Shown here: piece by piece, positions 16,898-24,908 of the stretch
Position numbering within the stretch: position 1 is the first letter of the stretch
Layout of the letters: every line of letters begins with the position of its first letter
Source: CAZSHG01 sp964606695 [NCBI: uncultured bacterium]
GTDB lineage: Bacteria > UBP14 > UBA6098
DNA length: 30,280 bases
Direction of reading: 5' to 3'
Assembly (NCBI GenBank): GCA_964606695.1
Contig: CAZSHG010000033.1
Location: 1 to 30,280, forward strand
Notes under the pieces: model-generated
Told to the model about the DNA's origin: nothing
Seen by the model: the letters and a program-made list of their open reading frames with translations, nothing else
Databases searched by the model: none
Translations under genes and position numbers: made by a program

Positions 16898-17656
16898 ATG
16901 AAAGAAATTCCGCTAATTGGGGTTACCGCGAGTTGGACCCCTTTCGTTGAAAACCGCCCCGTCTTCCCCGACGGCAGTTTCGATTACCTGAAAAGCGAAT
17001 ACAGCGATTCATTGACGCGCGCTGGCGGTTTGCCGGTCATCATCCCGAATTTTGAGCGGGACGATTGGCACCTCATCGATCCATTGATAAGACGGTTCGA
17101 CGGCCTTCTACTCTCCGGCGGAAGCGATTTTGCTCCGGATTTGTTCGGACAAAAGGAGATTCCCGGGTCGGATTGCGTTATCCGCAGGCGACGCGACGAA
17201 TTCGAGCTGGAATTGATGAAAAGATGGGACTTAATTCGCCCGAGAACGCCTGTTTTCGCTATCTGCAGGGGACATCAACTTGTTAACATACATTACGGTG
17301 GCTCTTTGTTCCAGGATTTCGAAGCCTGCGACGTCAAAACAATCGAAATAGGCCATCGAACGAAGAAAAAACGCAGGACATATCACGATATCGAGGTTCA
17401 CGAGAATACGCTTCTGGCGGGAATAGTGGGCGCAGGGAAACTGCGTGTGAACTCCAGCCACCACCAGAGCGTGGACAGAATCGCCGACGGGTTTATTGTA
17501 ACCGCCAGAGCCGAGGACGGCATCGTAGAAGCCATCGAGCAACCGGTTTCGGAAAGGTGGTTACTTTCCATCCAATGGCATCCCGAGGCTCTTACCGACG
17601 AGGCCAGCGCGAAGTTGTTCGCCGCTTTCGTCGAGGCCTGTATTAACTCGAAATGA
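16898..17656 (+). CDS. Gamma-glutamyl-gamma-aminobutyrate hydrolase-like class I glutamine amidotransferase
   Basis: The 252-residue protein belongs to peptidase family C26: it opens KEIPLIGVTASW, and has LLLSGGSDFAPDLFG, the nucleophile elbow FAICRGHQLVNIHYGG (C123), SSHHQSV, and IQWHPEAL giving the catalytic H228 and E230. Relatives hydrolyse gamma-glutamyl amides such as gamma-glutamyl-GABA (PuuD) or spermidine-type adducts; no polyamine genes are in view, so the substrate is unknown. The ATG at 16898 sits three bases past the upstream stop. A TTG at 16892 overlapping that stop would add two residues and is possible. It ends the plus-strand block and faces folC. Confidence 0.9.
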   Translation: MKEIPLIGVTASWTPFVENRPVFPDGSFDYLKSEYSDSLTRAGGLPVIIPNFERDDWHLIDPLIRRFDGLLLSGGSDFAPDLFGQKEIPGSDCVIRRRRDEFELELMKRWDLIRPRTPVFAICRGHQLVNIHYGGSLFQDFEACDVKTIEIGHRTKKKRRTYHDIEVHENTLLAGIVGAGKLRVNSSHHQSVDRIADGFIVTARAEDGIVEAIEQPVSERWLLSIQWHPEALTDEASAKLFAAFVEACINSK

Positions 17657-17663
17657 TCTCACT

Positions 17664-18998
17664 CTAATCTATCTTATAACCCTGTATTTTCAAGGCTTCT
17701 CCGGCGAGATAGAGACTTCCTGTTATCAAAAGGAGGTCTTCTTTGCCCCCCATTTCCCTGGCTTTCAAAATAGCCCTTTCGAGATCGGGTTCTTCGATTA
17801 TTTCAGCATCCTTTTTTTCGATAAGGTCGGCCAATTCACCGGGCACGGCGGCTCTCGGCCAATCGAAGCGCGTTAATATAAGCGTCCTTACCGAATTGCA
17901 AATCGGCACTAACATGCCACGGATATCCTTGTCTCGGTTAGCCGCAAACACCGTAATCAAAGCTTTTTCCGGCCAGATTCTTTTAATCGAATCGAGCGTT
18001 GCCCGGACGGACATCGGACTGTGCGCGCCGTCGATGAGGATATCCGGTATTCCCTCGAACAAGTGCATTCGTCCGGGCCAGCGCACGGTTTCGAGGCCCT
18101 CCCGTATGTGCTTTTCATCGACCTCGACCCCAATGTTACGCATTTGCAATACAGTAACAATTGCCACGGCTGAGTTGAACGCCTGAAATTCGCCAATTAA
18201 CGGCAGGTGAAGGTTTTTGTAGTGTTTGTTGCCGAATTGTAGATCGAACGTCGTGCCGCATTTATCGATTTTTATTGAACTTAGGATTGCGTCTTGCCCT
18301 ATTTCGATAAGTCCGGGGGCGCCGCATCTAATGGCGAAATCGCGTATCACGGCGCTCGCCTCTGGCTCCTGAGGCCCCAATATGACGGGAGTGGAGGATT
18401 TTATGATGTGAGCCTTTTCGAGAGCGATCTCTTCGATTGTATTTCCTAAAATAGCGGTATGATCTAATCCTACGGTGGTTATTACGGTAACTGCCGGCCG
18501 TAACACGTTGGTTGCGTCCAGTCGGCCGCCCAGGCCGCATTCGATTATGCCGATATCGATTTTTTCTTCGGTGAAATATTCAAACGCTGTTGCGGTCATT
18601 ATCTCAAAAACTGTCCTATATCCCTTCGGAACGCCTATTTCGCGCGCATAATCGATTAATTCTGATAACTTTCTTACAAAATCGCGGCGAAGAATCGGTT
18701 TCCCATCCAGCTTAATTCGTTCCCGAATATCGATTAAATGTGGCGAGGTATAAAGCCCGGTTTTATAGCCTGCCGCACGGAGGATACTCTCGCAGATAAC
18801 CGCAGTAGAGCCCTTGCCCTTCGACCCCGCGATATGTATTGTCCTGTATCTATATTGAGGATTTCCTCTATTCTTCAGAACCTGGCTAAATTTGAAGAGA
18901 TCGTCCTCGGTTGTTCCGTAAGGTTCGGGTTTTACAAGCTTCTCGTAATCGATAAAAGAATAAAGCTCGGTAACGGTTTTATCGAAATCGTGGCTCAT
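17664..18998 (-). CDS. folC: Bifunctional folylpolyglutamate synthase/dihydrofolate synthase FolC
   Basis: FolC adds glutamate to dihydropteroate or folates using ATP. The 444-residue product has the Mur-ligase-type P-loop IAGSKGKGSTAVICESIL near residue 56, YTSPHLIDIRERI, IGIIECGLGGRLDATNV, GLDHTAILGNTIEEIALEKA, and a C-terminal domain beginning with PGRMHLFEGIPDILIDGAHSP and ALITVFAANRDKDI. The length is normal. It is the last gene of the metal-transport operon and overlaps the permease gene by 4 bases. That association is probably historical more than functional. Confidence 0.96.
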   Translation of the reverse strand: MSHDFDKTVTELYSFIDYEKLVKPEPYGTTEDDLFKFSQVLKNRGNPQYRYRTIHIAGSKGKGSTAVICESILRAAGYKTGLYTSPHLIDIRERIKLDGKPILRRDFVRKLSELIDYAREIGVPKGYRTVFEIMTATAFEYFTEEKIDIGIIECGLGGRLDATNVLRPAVTVITTVGLDHTAILGNTIEEIALEKAHIIKSSTPVILGPQEPEASAVIRDFAIRCGAPGLIEIGQDAILSSIKIDKCGTTFDLQFGNKHYKNLHLPLIGEFQAFNSAVAIVTVLQMRNIGVEVDEKHIREGLETVRWPGRMHLFEGIPDILIDGAHSPMSVRATLDSIKRIWPEKALITVFAANRDKDIRGMLVPICNSVRTLILTRFDWPRAAVPGELADLIEKKDAEIIEEPDLERAILKAREMGGKEDLLLITGSLYLAGEALKIQGYKID

Positions 18999-19795
18999 TT
19001 GTTACGATGGATAAGTTTTGTAACAAGGTAAATTATCGATAGGATAACTACGATGCTGGCTCCGGAGGGAACATTGAGAATATAAGATACGAAAAGCCCT
19101 GCAATAACGGTCAGAACCGATAATATGACCGAGAAAACGAACAACGAACGGTAAGATTTGGAGAAATGTAGCGCCACGGCACCGGGCACCAGAAACAATG
19201 ACGTAACCAGGACTATCCCCACGATGCGGAGGGCGGCTATTACGGCAAGCGAAATCGAAATGAGCAGTAAGGTTTGAATCAGGTTCACCGGCAGACCGTA
19301 TATGCCCGCGATTTCCTCATTGACCATGTAGAATTTCAACTCTTTTGCAAATAGAATCAGGAAAATGGAGCAGGAAATCGTTATTGCGATAAGCCAGATA
19401 AGATCGCCGCTATCCACCGCGAGGATGTTACCGAAAAGATAACTCATAACACTGCCTTTATATCCCGCGGAGAAGGATAGAAAAACTATGCCCAGCGCCA
19501 TACTCAAAGCGAGTAATACCCCTATTGCGACGTCGCGGCGTTTGGCCGATCTACCCGATAAATAAGATACTCCAAGCGCCATTGCAATTGCGAAAACGGA
19601 TGCAGGGAAATTCGGATCGATTCCCAGGAGCAACCCCAGCGCTATTCCCCCGAAGGCGGCATGGGATATCCCCTGACCGATGAAGGCCATTCTTTTGGCG
19701 ACAACGAAGACAGAAAACGTCCCGCATAAAAATCCCGCAATAGCGCCCGCAATAAGTGCCCGTTGGAAAAACGCATATCCGAAAACGTCAATCAT
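18995..19795 (-). CDS. znuB: Zn/Mn ABC transporter permease
   Basis: The 266-residue protein is a highly hydrophobic ABC-3 family permease with about eight membrane segments. It carries family signatures VAKRMAFIGQGISHAAFGGIALGLLLG near the N-terminus and LRIVGIVLVTSLFLVPGAVALHFSKSYRSLF later on. It forms the membrane channel for a zinc or manganese importer together with the adjacent ATPase and binding protein. It overlaps the ATPase gene by 8 bases and folC by 4, indicating translational coupling. Metal specificity (Zn, Mn or Fe) cannot be read from the permease. Confidence 0.93.
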   Translation of the reverse strand: MIDVFGYAFFQRALIAGAIAGFLCGTFSVFVVAKRMAFIGQGISHAAFGGIALGLLLGIDPNFPASVFAIAMALGVSYLSGRSAKRRDVAIGVLLALSMALGIVFLSFSAGYKGSVMSYLFGNILAVDSGDLIWLIAITISCSIFLILFAKELKFYMVNEEIAGIYGLPVNLIQTLLLISISLAVIAALRIVGIVLVTSLFLVPGAVALHFSKSYRSLFVFSVILSVLTVIAGLFVSYILNVPSGASIVVILSIIYLVTKLIHRNK

Positions 19796-20567
19796 CGTGG
19801 CACTCCAGACATCGGTTGGGGATTTCGTGCACGAGGAATTGTATATCTTCGCCGAAGGTTTTCGTTAACGCTTCGGGAGTCAATTTGCCGGGACGGTCGT
19901 GGAAGTAGAGTTTCTTATTTATACACGCGATACAGTCTGCGTGGCGGGTAACCGCCCCAATATCGTGGCTGATTAGCATGATGCCGATTCCATATCGATC
20001 GCGTATATCCGCGAGCAGGTTCATGAAAACGTCCGCGGCTTCGATGTCCAAACCCGAATCCGGTTCATCTAAAAGCAGGACATTGGGCTGTCTTGCCAAC
20101 GCCCGCGCAATAAGAACGCGTTGCAATTCGCCACCGCTGAGTTCGCCTATCAGTCTGTCTTTGCGGTCGATCATCTTTACGGCGGACAGACAGTCGAGGG
20201 CGATTTTTATATCCTCGTCGCCCGGTTTTCTGAAAAGTCCCACGATATCGTAGCGAGCCATCAAAACCGTTTCCATGACCGTTATAGGGATATCGCGTTC
20301 GATATTCCGGCTTTGAGACATATAACCTATACGCACACCGCTTCTAAGTGCGATTCTGGGCGGTTTACCTTCGATTAAAACCTCGCCGCTATCCGGTTTA
20401 AGTTGCCCCAGAATCAAATGGACAAGCGTGGTTTTCCCGGCGCCGTTGGGGCCGACGAGTCCTAACAGGTGTTTCCGATGGAGGTCGAAACTGACCGAAT
20501 CCAGGATTATACGCCCGTTGCGGGTGTAATTCAAATCCCTGACCGTAATTATGGATTTTTCACTCAA
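19788..20567 (-). CDS. znuC: Zn/Mn ABC transporter ATP-binding protein
   Basis: The 259-residue ATPase contains Walker A GPNGAGKTT, the Q-loop YMSQ, signature ELSGGELQRVLIARAL, Walker B NVLLLDEPDSGLD and the switch ISHD. The order and spacing fit the ZnuC/MntB type. The C-terminus extends with FGEDIQFLVHEIPNRCLECHDD, whose closely spaced Cys/His residues could sense metal. It overlaps both its neighbours by 8 bases. It energises import by the permease encoded immediately downstream. Confidence 0.95.
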   Translation of the reverse strand: MSEKSIITVRDLNYTRNGRIILDSVSFDLHRKHLLGLVGPNGAGKTTLVHLILGQLKPDSGEVLIEGKPPRIALRSGVRIGYMSQSRNIERDIPITVMETVLMARYDIVGLFRKPGDEDIKIALDCLSAVKMIDRKDRLIGELSGGELQRVLIARALARQPNVLLLDEPDSGLDIEAADVFMNLLADIRDRYGIGIMLISHDIGAVTRHADCIACINKKLYFHDRPGKLTPEALTKTFGEDIQFLVHEIPNRCLECHDD

Positions 20568-21483
20568 TTTCGATCCCGGCTATGGCGTTGACGTTGCGTT
20601 CCATCATCTCAATGTAGCTTTCGGTTGTTTTTCCCAGCGGATCGACTTCGATTATAGGTATTTCGAGTTCTTCGGAAATTACCTCGGCGGGCTTGCGCGA
20701 TACCTGAGGTTCTGCCAGAATCGCCACTGGATTAACCTCCCTACCCTCGTCGATTATTTCCTGCAAATCCTTAGCCGTCGGTTCCTGGCCGGGCAACGGT
20801 TCGAGGACGTCCATAACCACGATACCGAATTGCCTGCAAAAATAAACCACAGAACCGTGATGAAGGATAACGGATTTACCTTTTAGATGTGCTACACCCT
20901 CTTTCGTCTTTTCGATAAAAGTTGCGAGTTCCTCTTTTATTTTAGCAGAATTTGCTCGATAATAATCTTCCCCCTTTGGATCCGCCGCGATGAAAGCTTT
21001 TGTCATATTCGGTATAATTAATTCCGACATAACCATCGGGTCCATCCATACGTGAGGATTCCCATGCTTTGCGATTTTGTTTTCCTCGAGATAGCGTTTA
21101 CGTAACCTTTTGGGTAAAGCCGGTAGAACAGGAACTCCTATCGAAACGGGGACAATCCTCGGGCCGTCTTTCGCCTTCAGGGCAATGTCCACCGCCCAAT
21201 CGTCCAGACCGAGGCCTATCTGGAACAAAATCGCCGAATCGGCAAGTTTCTGGACGTCGTTGGGAAGAGGCTCATAGGTATGTGGATCCGAGCCGGGGGG
21301 GAGTAGAGTATGAACGTCCGCCCTATCTCCCGCAATCGCCTGCGCGATAGACTCTAACGGATGAATAGTAACGAATACGCCGTATTTATCGATGTTTGAC
21401 TTATTACGCTTTTCAGTTTCTCCGCACCCGACAAGCGCGAGTGTTACGAACGCCGCAACTAATAATACTGCCGATCTTTTCAT
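20560..21483 (-). CDS. znuA: Zn/Mn ABC transporter substrate-binding lipoprotein
   Basis: The 307-residue protein has a lipoprotein signal (LALVGC, C20), so it is anchored in the periplasm-facing membrane. Family A-1 metal-binding residues are present: H68 in GSDPHTYEP, H144 in GNPHVWMDP, H208 or H209 in VILHHGS, and D281 in IEVDPLGK. This three-His, one-Asp set binds Zn or Mn. The long His/Asp-rich loop seen in many high-affinity ZnuA proteins is missing, which leaves Mn as an alternative. It starts three bases after the aminotransferase gene. No clear Zur or MntR box was seen at the operon's promoter. Confidence 0.93.
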   Translation of the reverse strand: MKRSAVLLVAAFVTLALVGCGETEKRNKSNIDKYGVFVTIHPLESIAQAIAGDRADVHTLLPPGSDPHTYEPLPNDVQKLADSAILFQIGLGLDDWAVDIALKAKDGPRIVPVSIGVPVLPALPKRLRKRYLEENKIAKHGNPHVWMDPMVMSELIIPNMTKAFIAADPKGEDYYRANSAKIKEELATFIEKTKEGVAHLKGKSVILHHGSVVYFCRQFGIVVMDVLEPLPGQEPTAKDLQEIIDEGREVNPVAILAEPQVSRKPAEVISEELEIPIIEVDPLGKTTESYIEMMERNVNAIAGIEIE

Positions 21484-21486
21484 TAT

Positions 21487-22641
21487 TCATTTCCTCCTGA
21501 TGTTACTTTCTAATATTTGCGTAACACGGTCGATTTGTCCGCGTGTATTGAATATATGGAACGCGAAACGGAGCCCGCCTTCTCTAAGTGAAATTGCGAT
21601 GTTATTTGCCCGCAACCTTTCTCTAACCTCGCGGGCTTTCGGGACGTTAATCGTAACGATATGGCTTTTGTTTTGCTCCGAACGATTACTTCTGACGGTT
21701 ATTTCCGGTATATCGCCGACGCATTTACAGAAATAATCGGCCAGAGCGATATTATGTTTTTCGATTACTTCTATTCCAATCGCATTAATTAACTCTATCG
21801 AAGCGTCCATGCCCCACAGTGGGCCGTATGGCAGAGTTCCAATTTCGAAGCGCCGCGCGTCCGGTGCGGACGGAAGGTGGTGTTTGAGCAAGTCGAGGAA
21901 ATCCTCGGGGGAAACGAAATGGGATAACCAGGCATCGTAAGCCGGAGTAAGGGAATCCAGAATTTCACAACGCACGTATAAGAATCCCGTGCCATAGGGC
22001 GAAAGAAGATGCTTCTGGCCGCCAGCCGCGAAGAAATCGCACTGCGTATGAACGGAATCCCGCAAAGCTCCCGCGGACTGAATGCCATCGACGAAAAGAA
22101 GAACGCCCCTTTCACGACAGATGCCATATATTTCTCCCAATTCCGCACGATAACCATCCGAAAACTGCACACTACTTATTGTAACGAGCCGCGTTTCCGG
22201 GCCGATGGAATTCGATATTACATCGGGGGTTAACTCGCCGCCGTCCATCCTTATCCATCTAACGTCAACGCCTATTCGTCTTAAGTTCAGCCAGGGATAT
22301 GAGTTTGCCGGAAACTCCCTATCCCCGATGAGGATTTCGTCGCCCTCGTGCCAGTTGATCGACGACGCAATCGAGTTTATTCCCGTGCTGGTGTTCGTCA
22401 TCAACGCTATTTCGCAGGGATCGGCGCATATCAGTTTCGATATATTGGCCCTCAAACGCGCCATCATCCGGAAGGTTTCGGGATCGTGGAAAAGATCGCT
22501 GTCGCGGTAGAAATTTATAAATCTTTCCTGAGCCTTAAGCGAACGTTCCGGGATAATACCGGTGCTGGCACTGGCGAAATATAGGTATTTCTCGGTAACC
22601 GGGAATTCTTTTTTAAGTTCTTTTTCGGTGAAAATCTCCAT
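21487..22641 (-). CDS. Class V aminotransferase (cysteine desulfurase-like PLP enzyme)
   Basis: The 384-residue product is a fold-type I PLP enzyme. It shows KYLYFASASTGIIPE, TNTSTGINSIASSI (phosphate-binding region), LLFVDGIQSAGAL (D185 to pyridine N) and AAGGQKHLLSPYGTGFLYV with the Schiff-base K210. The C-terminal part ends NIAISLREGGLRFAFHIFNT, the family motif for small-domain class V enzymes. It resembles isopenicillin-N epimerase, kynureninase-like and SufS relatives; the SufS/IscS active-site cysteine loop is not evident, so a sulfur role is not assured. It lies in the metal-transport operon between a propeller lipoprotein and znuA. The substrate is unknown. Confidence 0.88.
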   Translation of the reverse strand: MEIFTEKELKKEFPVTEKYLYFASASTGIIPERSLKAQERFINFYRDSDLFHDPETFRMMARLRANISKLICADPCEIALMTNTSTGINSIASSINWHEGDEILIGDREFPANSYPWLNLRRIGVDVRWIRMDGGELTPDVISNSIGPETRLVTISSVQFSDGYRAELGEIYGICRERGVLLFVDGIQSAGALRDSVHTQCDFFAAGGQKHLLSPYGTGFLYVRCEILDSLTPAYDAWLSHFVSPEDFLDLLKHHLPSAPDARRFEIGTLPYGPLWGMDASIELINAIGIEVIEKHNIALADYFCKCVGDIPEITVRSNRSEQNKSHIVTINVPKAREVRERLRANNIAISLREGGLRFAFHIFNTRGQIDRVTQILESNIRRK

Positions 22642-22647
22642 TATATT

Positions 22648-23679
22648 CTATCGACAGATGATCCTTATATCGTCGCCCGGTGATTCCGTAATTCGATAAA
22701 ACTCGAATTCGCTTTCCACGGGCGTTCCGAAAACCTCCCTATCCCCATCGACTATTCTTATCCAGAAAAGCCATGTTCCGTCGGGTGACCAGCAGGGCGA
22801 CAAATCTTCGTTTGCATCGATTGTAATGAACCGTGTTACGCAATCGTCGATTCGTGTTACGGCCAGGTCCCATTGTCCCGAATGATAGACTTGATGCGCT
22901 ACCTCGGTGCCATCAGGCGATATTGCAGGGCATTCGTCGCTCCAGTCGGTTTGCGTCAGGTTCTCGTATGTTCCACCTTCCAGTGGAACACGATAGAGAT
23001 CGCGGATGCCGTTGACAGTCATTACGCAGATTATCGCGCTTCCGTCAGGTGTCCACATCGGATCGTAGGCATAATATTCTTCCGAGGTCAGCTTATATGG
23101 GCTATCGCCCGATCCTGCATCAGCGATCATAATAGAATATTGCCCGTATTCGAACTCCCTGACGAAAGCCAATTTCGACCCATCGGGGGACCAAACCGGC
23201 GAATCGTCCGACCCCTCCCAGATAGTGAAACGTGTTAGGCTGGAGCCGTCGGCGTTCATCAAAGCCAGTTCGCGGTCATAATAACTGAAATAATACCGTT
23301 TCGTTATAAAACAGATTCTATCACCTGCGGGGGATACTGCCGGATCGCCGTCATATAGGGAATTATCGGTTAGCTGGTCAGGATTCGCGCCGGGGCAATC
23401 TATACGGAAAACGTTCCAAGCGTTGTCAGATTTCGCGCCGAAATAACATTCGCCGGCAGGCCCAAAATCGATTCCCCATCGACCACAACCTTCATCGAAA
23501 AAGGTGAATTGATGCGGTTCGCCGTCGGGAAAATCCATCATCCAGATATTCGGCGGGCCGTTTCGATACGATACCCAGTAAAGTTCGCAATCGGGGGCGT
23601 CGTCAGGCCAATTTGGATCGGTGCCGCAACACGCAAGAAAAGATAATGCAATAAGAATTGTAAAAAATGGAACTTTCAT
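22648..23679 (-). CDS. Propeller lipoprotein (TolB/PD40 repeats)
   Basis: The 343-residue product has a short lipoprotein signal with FLAC (C17), followed by CGTDPNWPDDAP as a spacer. The body consists of six or so PD40-type blades with recurrent SPDGxxxxF/I motifs: VSPAGDRICFIT, WSPDGSKLAFVRE, WTPDGSAIICVM, ISPDGTEVAHQV and WSPDGTWLFWIR. Such propellers act as protein-interaction scaffolds on the inner face of the outer membrane. It opens the operon with class V aminotransferase and znuACB, under a near-consensus promoter that abuts the ATG, so its message is predicted to be leaderless. The function is unknown. Confidence 0.85.
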   Translation of the reverse strand: MKVPFFTILIALSFLACCGTDPNWPDDAPDCELYWVSYRNGPPNIWMMDFPDGEPHQFTFFDEGCGRWGIDFGPAGECYFGAKSDNAWNVFRIDCPGANPDQLTDNSLYDGDPAVSPAGDRICFITKRYYFSYYDRELALMNADGSSLTRFTIWEGSDDSPVWSPDGSKLAFVREFEYGQYSIMIADAGSGDSPYKLTSEEYYAYDPMWTPDGSAIICVMTVNGIRDLYRVPLEGGTYENLTQTDWSDECPAISPDGTEVAHQVYHSGQWDLAVTRIDDCVTRFITIDANEDLSPCWSPDGTWLFWIRIVDGDREVFGTPVESEFEFYRITESPGDDIRIICR

Positions 23680-23685
23680 GCAGTA

Positions 23686-23714
23686 ATAATAGTCAACCTG
23701 ACGGGCGCTGTCAA
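23686..23714 (-). promoter_or_regulatory. Near-consensus promoter of the lipoprotein-znu-folC operon, abutting the ATG
   Basis: On the minus strand, TTGACA (23714-23709) and TATTAT (23691-23686) are 17 nt apart. Only 6 nt lie between the -10 box and the ATG at 23679, and there is no Shine-Dalgarno. It is among the strongest promoter matches in the window. Transcription should begin at or next to the start codon. Confidence 0.65.
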
Positions 23715-23791
23715 GCGATGAGGTTCATTTAGAAATCGAAAGTTTTCGGAAAAAGAGAATTATCTTGTAATCAACCCCTGCAATTTTACTG

Positions 23792-23820
23792 TTGAAATAT
23801 CGACTTAAATCATGTATAAT
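23792..23820 (+). promoter_or_regulatory. Near-consensus promoter of the 23830 gene
   Basis: TTGAAA (23792-23797) and TATAAT (23815-23820) are 17 nt apart. The -10 box ends 9 nt before the ATG at 23830, leaving a leader of perhaps 2-3 nt. The upstream in-frame ATG at 23812 would lie before the start site, so it is not used if this promoter is real. Confidence 0.65.
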
Positions 23821-23829
23821 TGTATAGAT

Positions 23830-24144
23830 ATGAAAACGAAGATAAGAAATAAAACGATTTACCTTCTGCCTGTTTCGCTTCTACTTGCAACGCCATTGTT
23901 GGCGGCGGAAGAAGAATGGCCTGCGATTTCATTTGGAAAATTAATCCCGATAATTATCGGCGTTATCTTCTATTTGATCTCGAGAAAAAAGAAACTATTC
24001 CGGAAAATGGAACAGAAGGGAACCAATCCCGAAAAGAAAGTCAAACCGAAAACTTTCTCTACATACGCCAGAGATCCTCTGGACAGAGATAAGCGGATCC
24101 AGGATAGATTGCAGAAACAATACAAGCCTATTGAACCGAAGTGA
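23830..24144 (+). CDS. Small membrane protein of unknown function
   Basis: The 104-residue product starts MKTKIRNKTIYLLPVSLLLATPLLAAEEEW, a probable signal peptide with cleavage near LLAAEE, though the first helix could also be an anchor. A second hydrophobic helix (FGKLIPIIIGVIFYLISRKKK) is followed by a strongly basic cytoplasmic-type tail (KLFRKMEQKGTNPEKKVKPK). I do not recognise the family. The start at 23830 follows a promoter at 2-3 nt, and a longer start at 23812 falls inside the -10 box. The stop overlaps the start of the next gene (GTGA), so the two are coupled. Fair confidence as a gene; the function is unknown. Confidence 0.72.
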   Translation: MKTKIRNKTIYLLPVSLLLATPLLAAEEEWPAISFGKLIPIIIGVIFYLISRKKKLFRKMEQKGTNPEKKVKPKTFSTYARDPLDRDKRIQDRLQKQYKPIEPK

Positions 24145-24632
24145 AGAAAGTCGCTTTAATAAAGCTTCTGCCGGTAATAATTGTCATGGTTATATCGTGC
24201 GGCACGGACCCGTCGGACGAAAACGTGAATATCCAGCTTCAAAGGGTCGATAATCAACCATTTGTTTATATCCGCCCGCCGGAAGGGCCCGAAGGCACGC
24301 CTACAGAAACCGTTACCAGTGTTAACGAGCACGCCGGAAGGGTTTACAGCTACACAAAACGTATCGCCTACGATAATATTATTATCGTTCGGGATTTCCG
24401 CGAGATAGAATATTACGGCTACTGGTGGCTGAACGGTAAAATCCGCGCCTATCGCGAAACGCGGACCTTCGAGCCCTTTGGCGAAAGCAAGGAAATTAGG
24501 ATAGACTATTGCCTTTACTCCAACGGTTACCTCAATAATTACCGCGCGTTTATCGACGGGATGCTGTATTATTACGGCCAGGAATACGATCCTGACACCC
24601 TGGATTATTCCGGCCTCCCAACTGTCGATTGA
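24141..24632 (+). CDS. Lipoprotein of unknown function
   Basis: A GTG start overlaps the upstream stop (GTGA). The 163-residue product has a lipoprotein signal [20 protein letters not shown] (C20) and then CGTDPSDEN, the spacer style of lipoproteins in this window. The rest is tyrosine-rich and beta-like ([41 protein letters not shown], then [15 protein letters not shown]), suggesting a small sandwich or lipocalin-like fold. No family is recognised. It ends about 125 nt before tRNA-Ser. The gene is well supported by the signal and coupling. Confidence 0.78.
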   Translation: MKKVALIKLLPVIIVMVISCGTDPSDENVNIQLQRVDNQPFVYIRPPEGPEGTPTETVTSVNEHAGRVYSYTKRIAYDNIIIVRDFREIEYYGYWWLNGKIRAYRETRTFEPFGESKEIRIDYCLYSNGYLNNYRAFIDGMLYYYGQEYDPDTLDYSGLPTVD

Positions 24633-24674
24633 CTTTGTCTTCCGATTCTATCCCGCGCAAATCGAATTTCCAGT

Positions 24675-24702
24675 TTGACAAAACGCCATTTTCGAGTAAT
24701 TT
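24675..24702 (+). promoter_or_regulatory. Possible promoter of tRNA-Ser
   Basis: TTGACA (24675-24680) and TAATTT (24697-24702) are spaced by 16 nt, about 55 nt ahead of the tRNA. A closer TATAAA at 24749 sits too near the mature 5' end to be a conventional promoter. Confidence 0.35.
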
Positions 24703-24757
24703 ATCACAACCCGTATTATCGGGGATATAAACTGTTTTTTGAATGTTGTATAAATTA

Positions 24758-24842
24758 GGAGAGGTGCCGGAGCGGTTGAACGGGGCGGTCTTGAAAACCG
24801 TTGTCCCCTCGGGGACCCAGGGTTCGAATCCCTGCCTCTCCG
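24758..24842 (+). tRNA. tRNA-Ser (anticodon UGA)
   Basis: The acceptor GGAGAGG (24758-24764) pairs with CCTCTCC, followed by G as discriminator at 24842. The anticodon stem GCGGT/ACCGT encloses CTTGAAA with TGA at 24792-24794. A long variable arm (TTGTCCCCTCGGGGACCCA) with a CCCC/GGGG stem is diagnostic of type II serine tRNA. The T arm is GGGTTCGAATCCC. CCA is not encoded. It reads UCA and related UCN codons. Confidence 0.97.
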
Positions 24843-24908
24843 AAGATATGATAACGGTGCGGTTAGCGGGCTGGGCGGGCTTTTTTTATGTCTAAAATAT
24901 TACAGAGA

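Noticed and set aside
23680-23829. Zur, Fur or MntR box at the znu-operon promoter
   Set aside because: I looked for a palindromic AT-rich metal-regulator site overlapping the promoter and found none that I could support.
24709-24723. CCCGTATTATCGGGG hairpin before tRNA-Ser as a terminator
   Set aside because: Only 4 pairs form and no T-run follows directly; too weak to call.
24860-24895. GC-rich stretch followed by TTTTTTT after tRNA-Ser as a terminator
   Set aside because: The block before the T-run is nearly all G on one strand and can form only about 3 pairs. The T-run may still help termination, but a hairpin cannot be supported.
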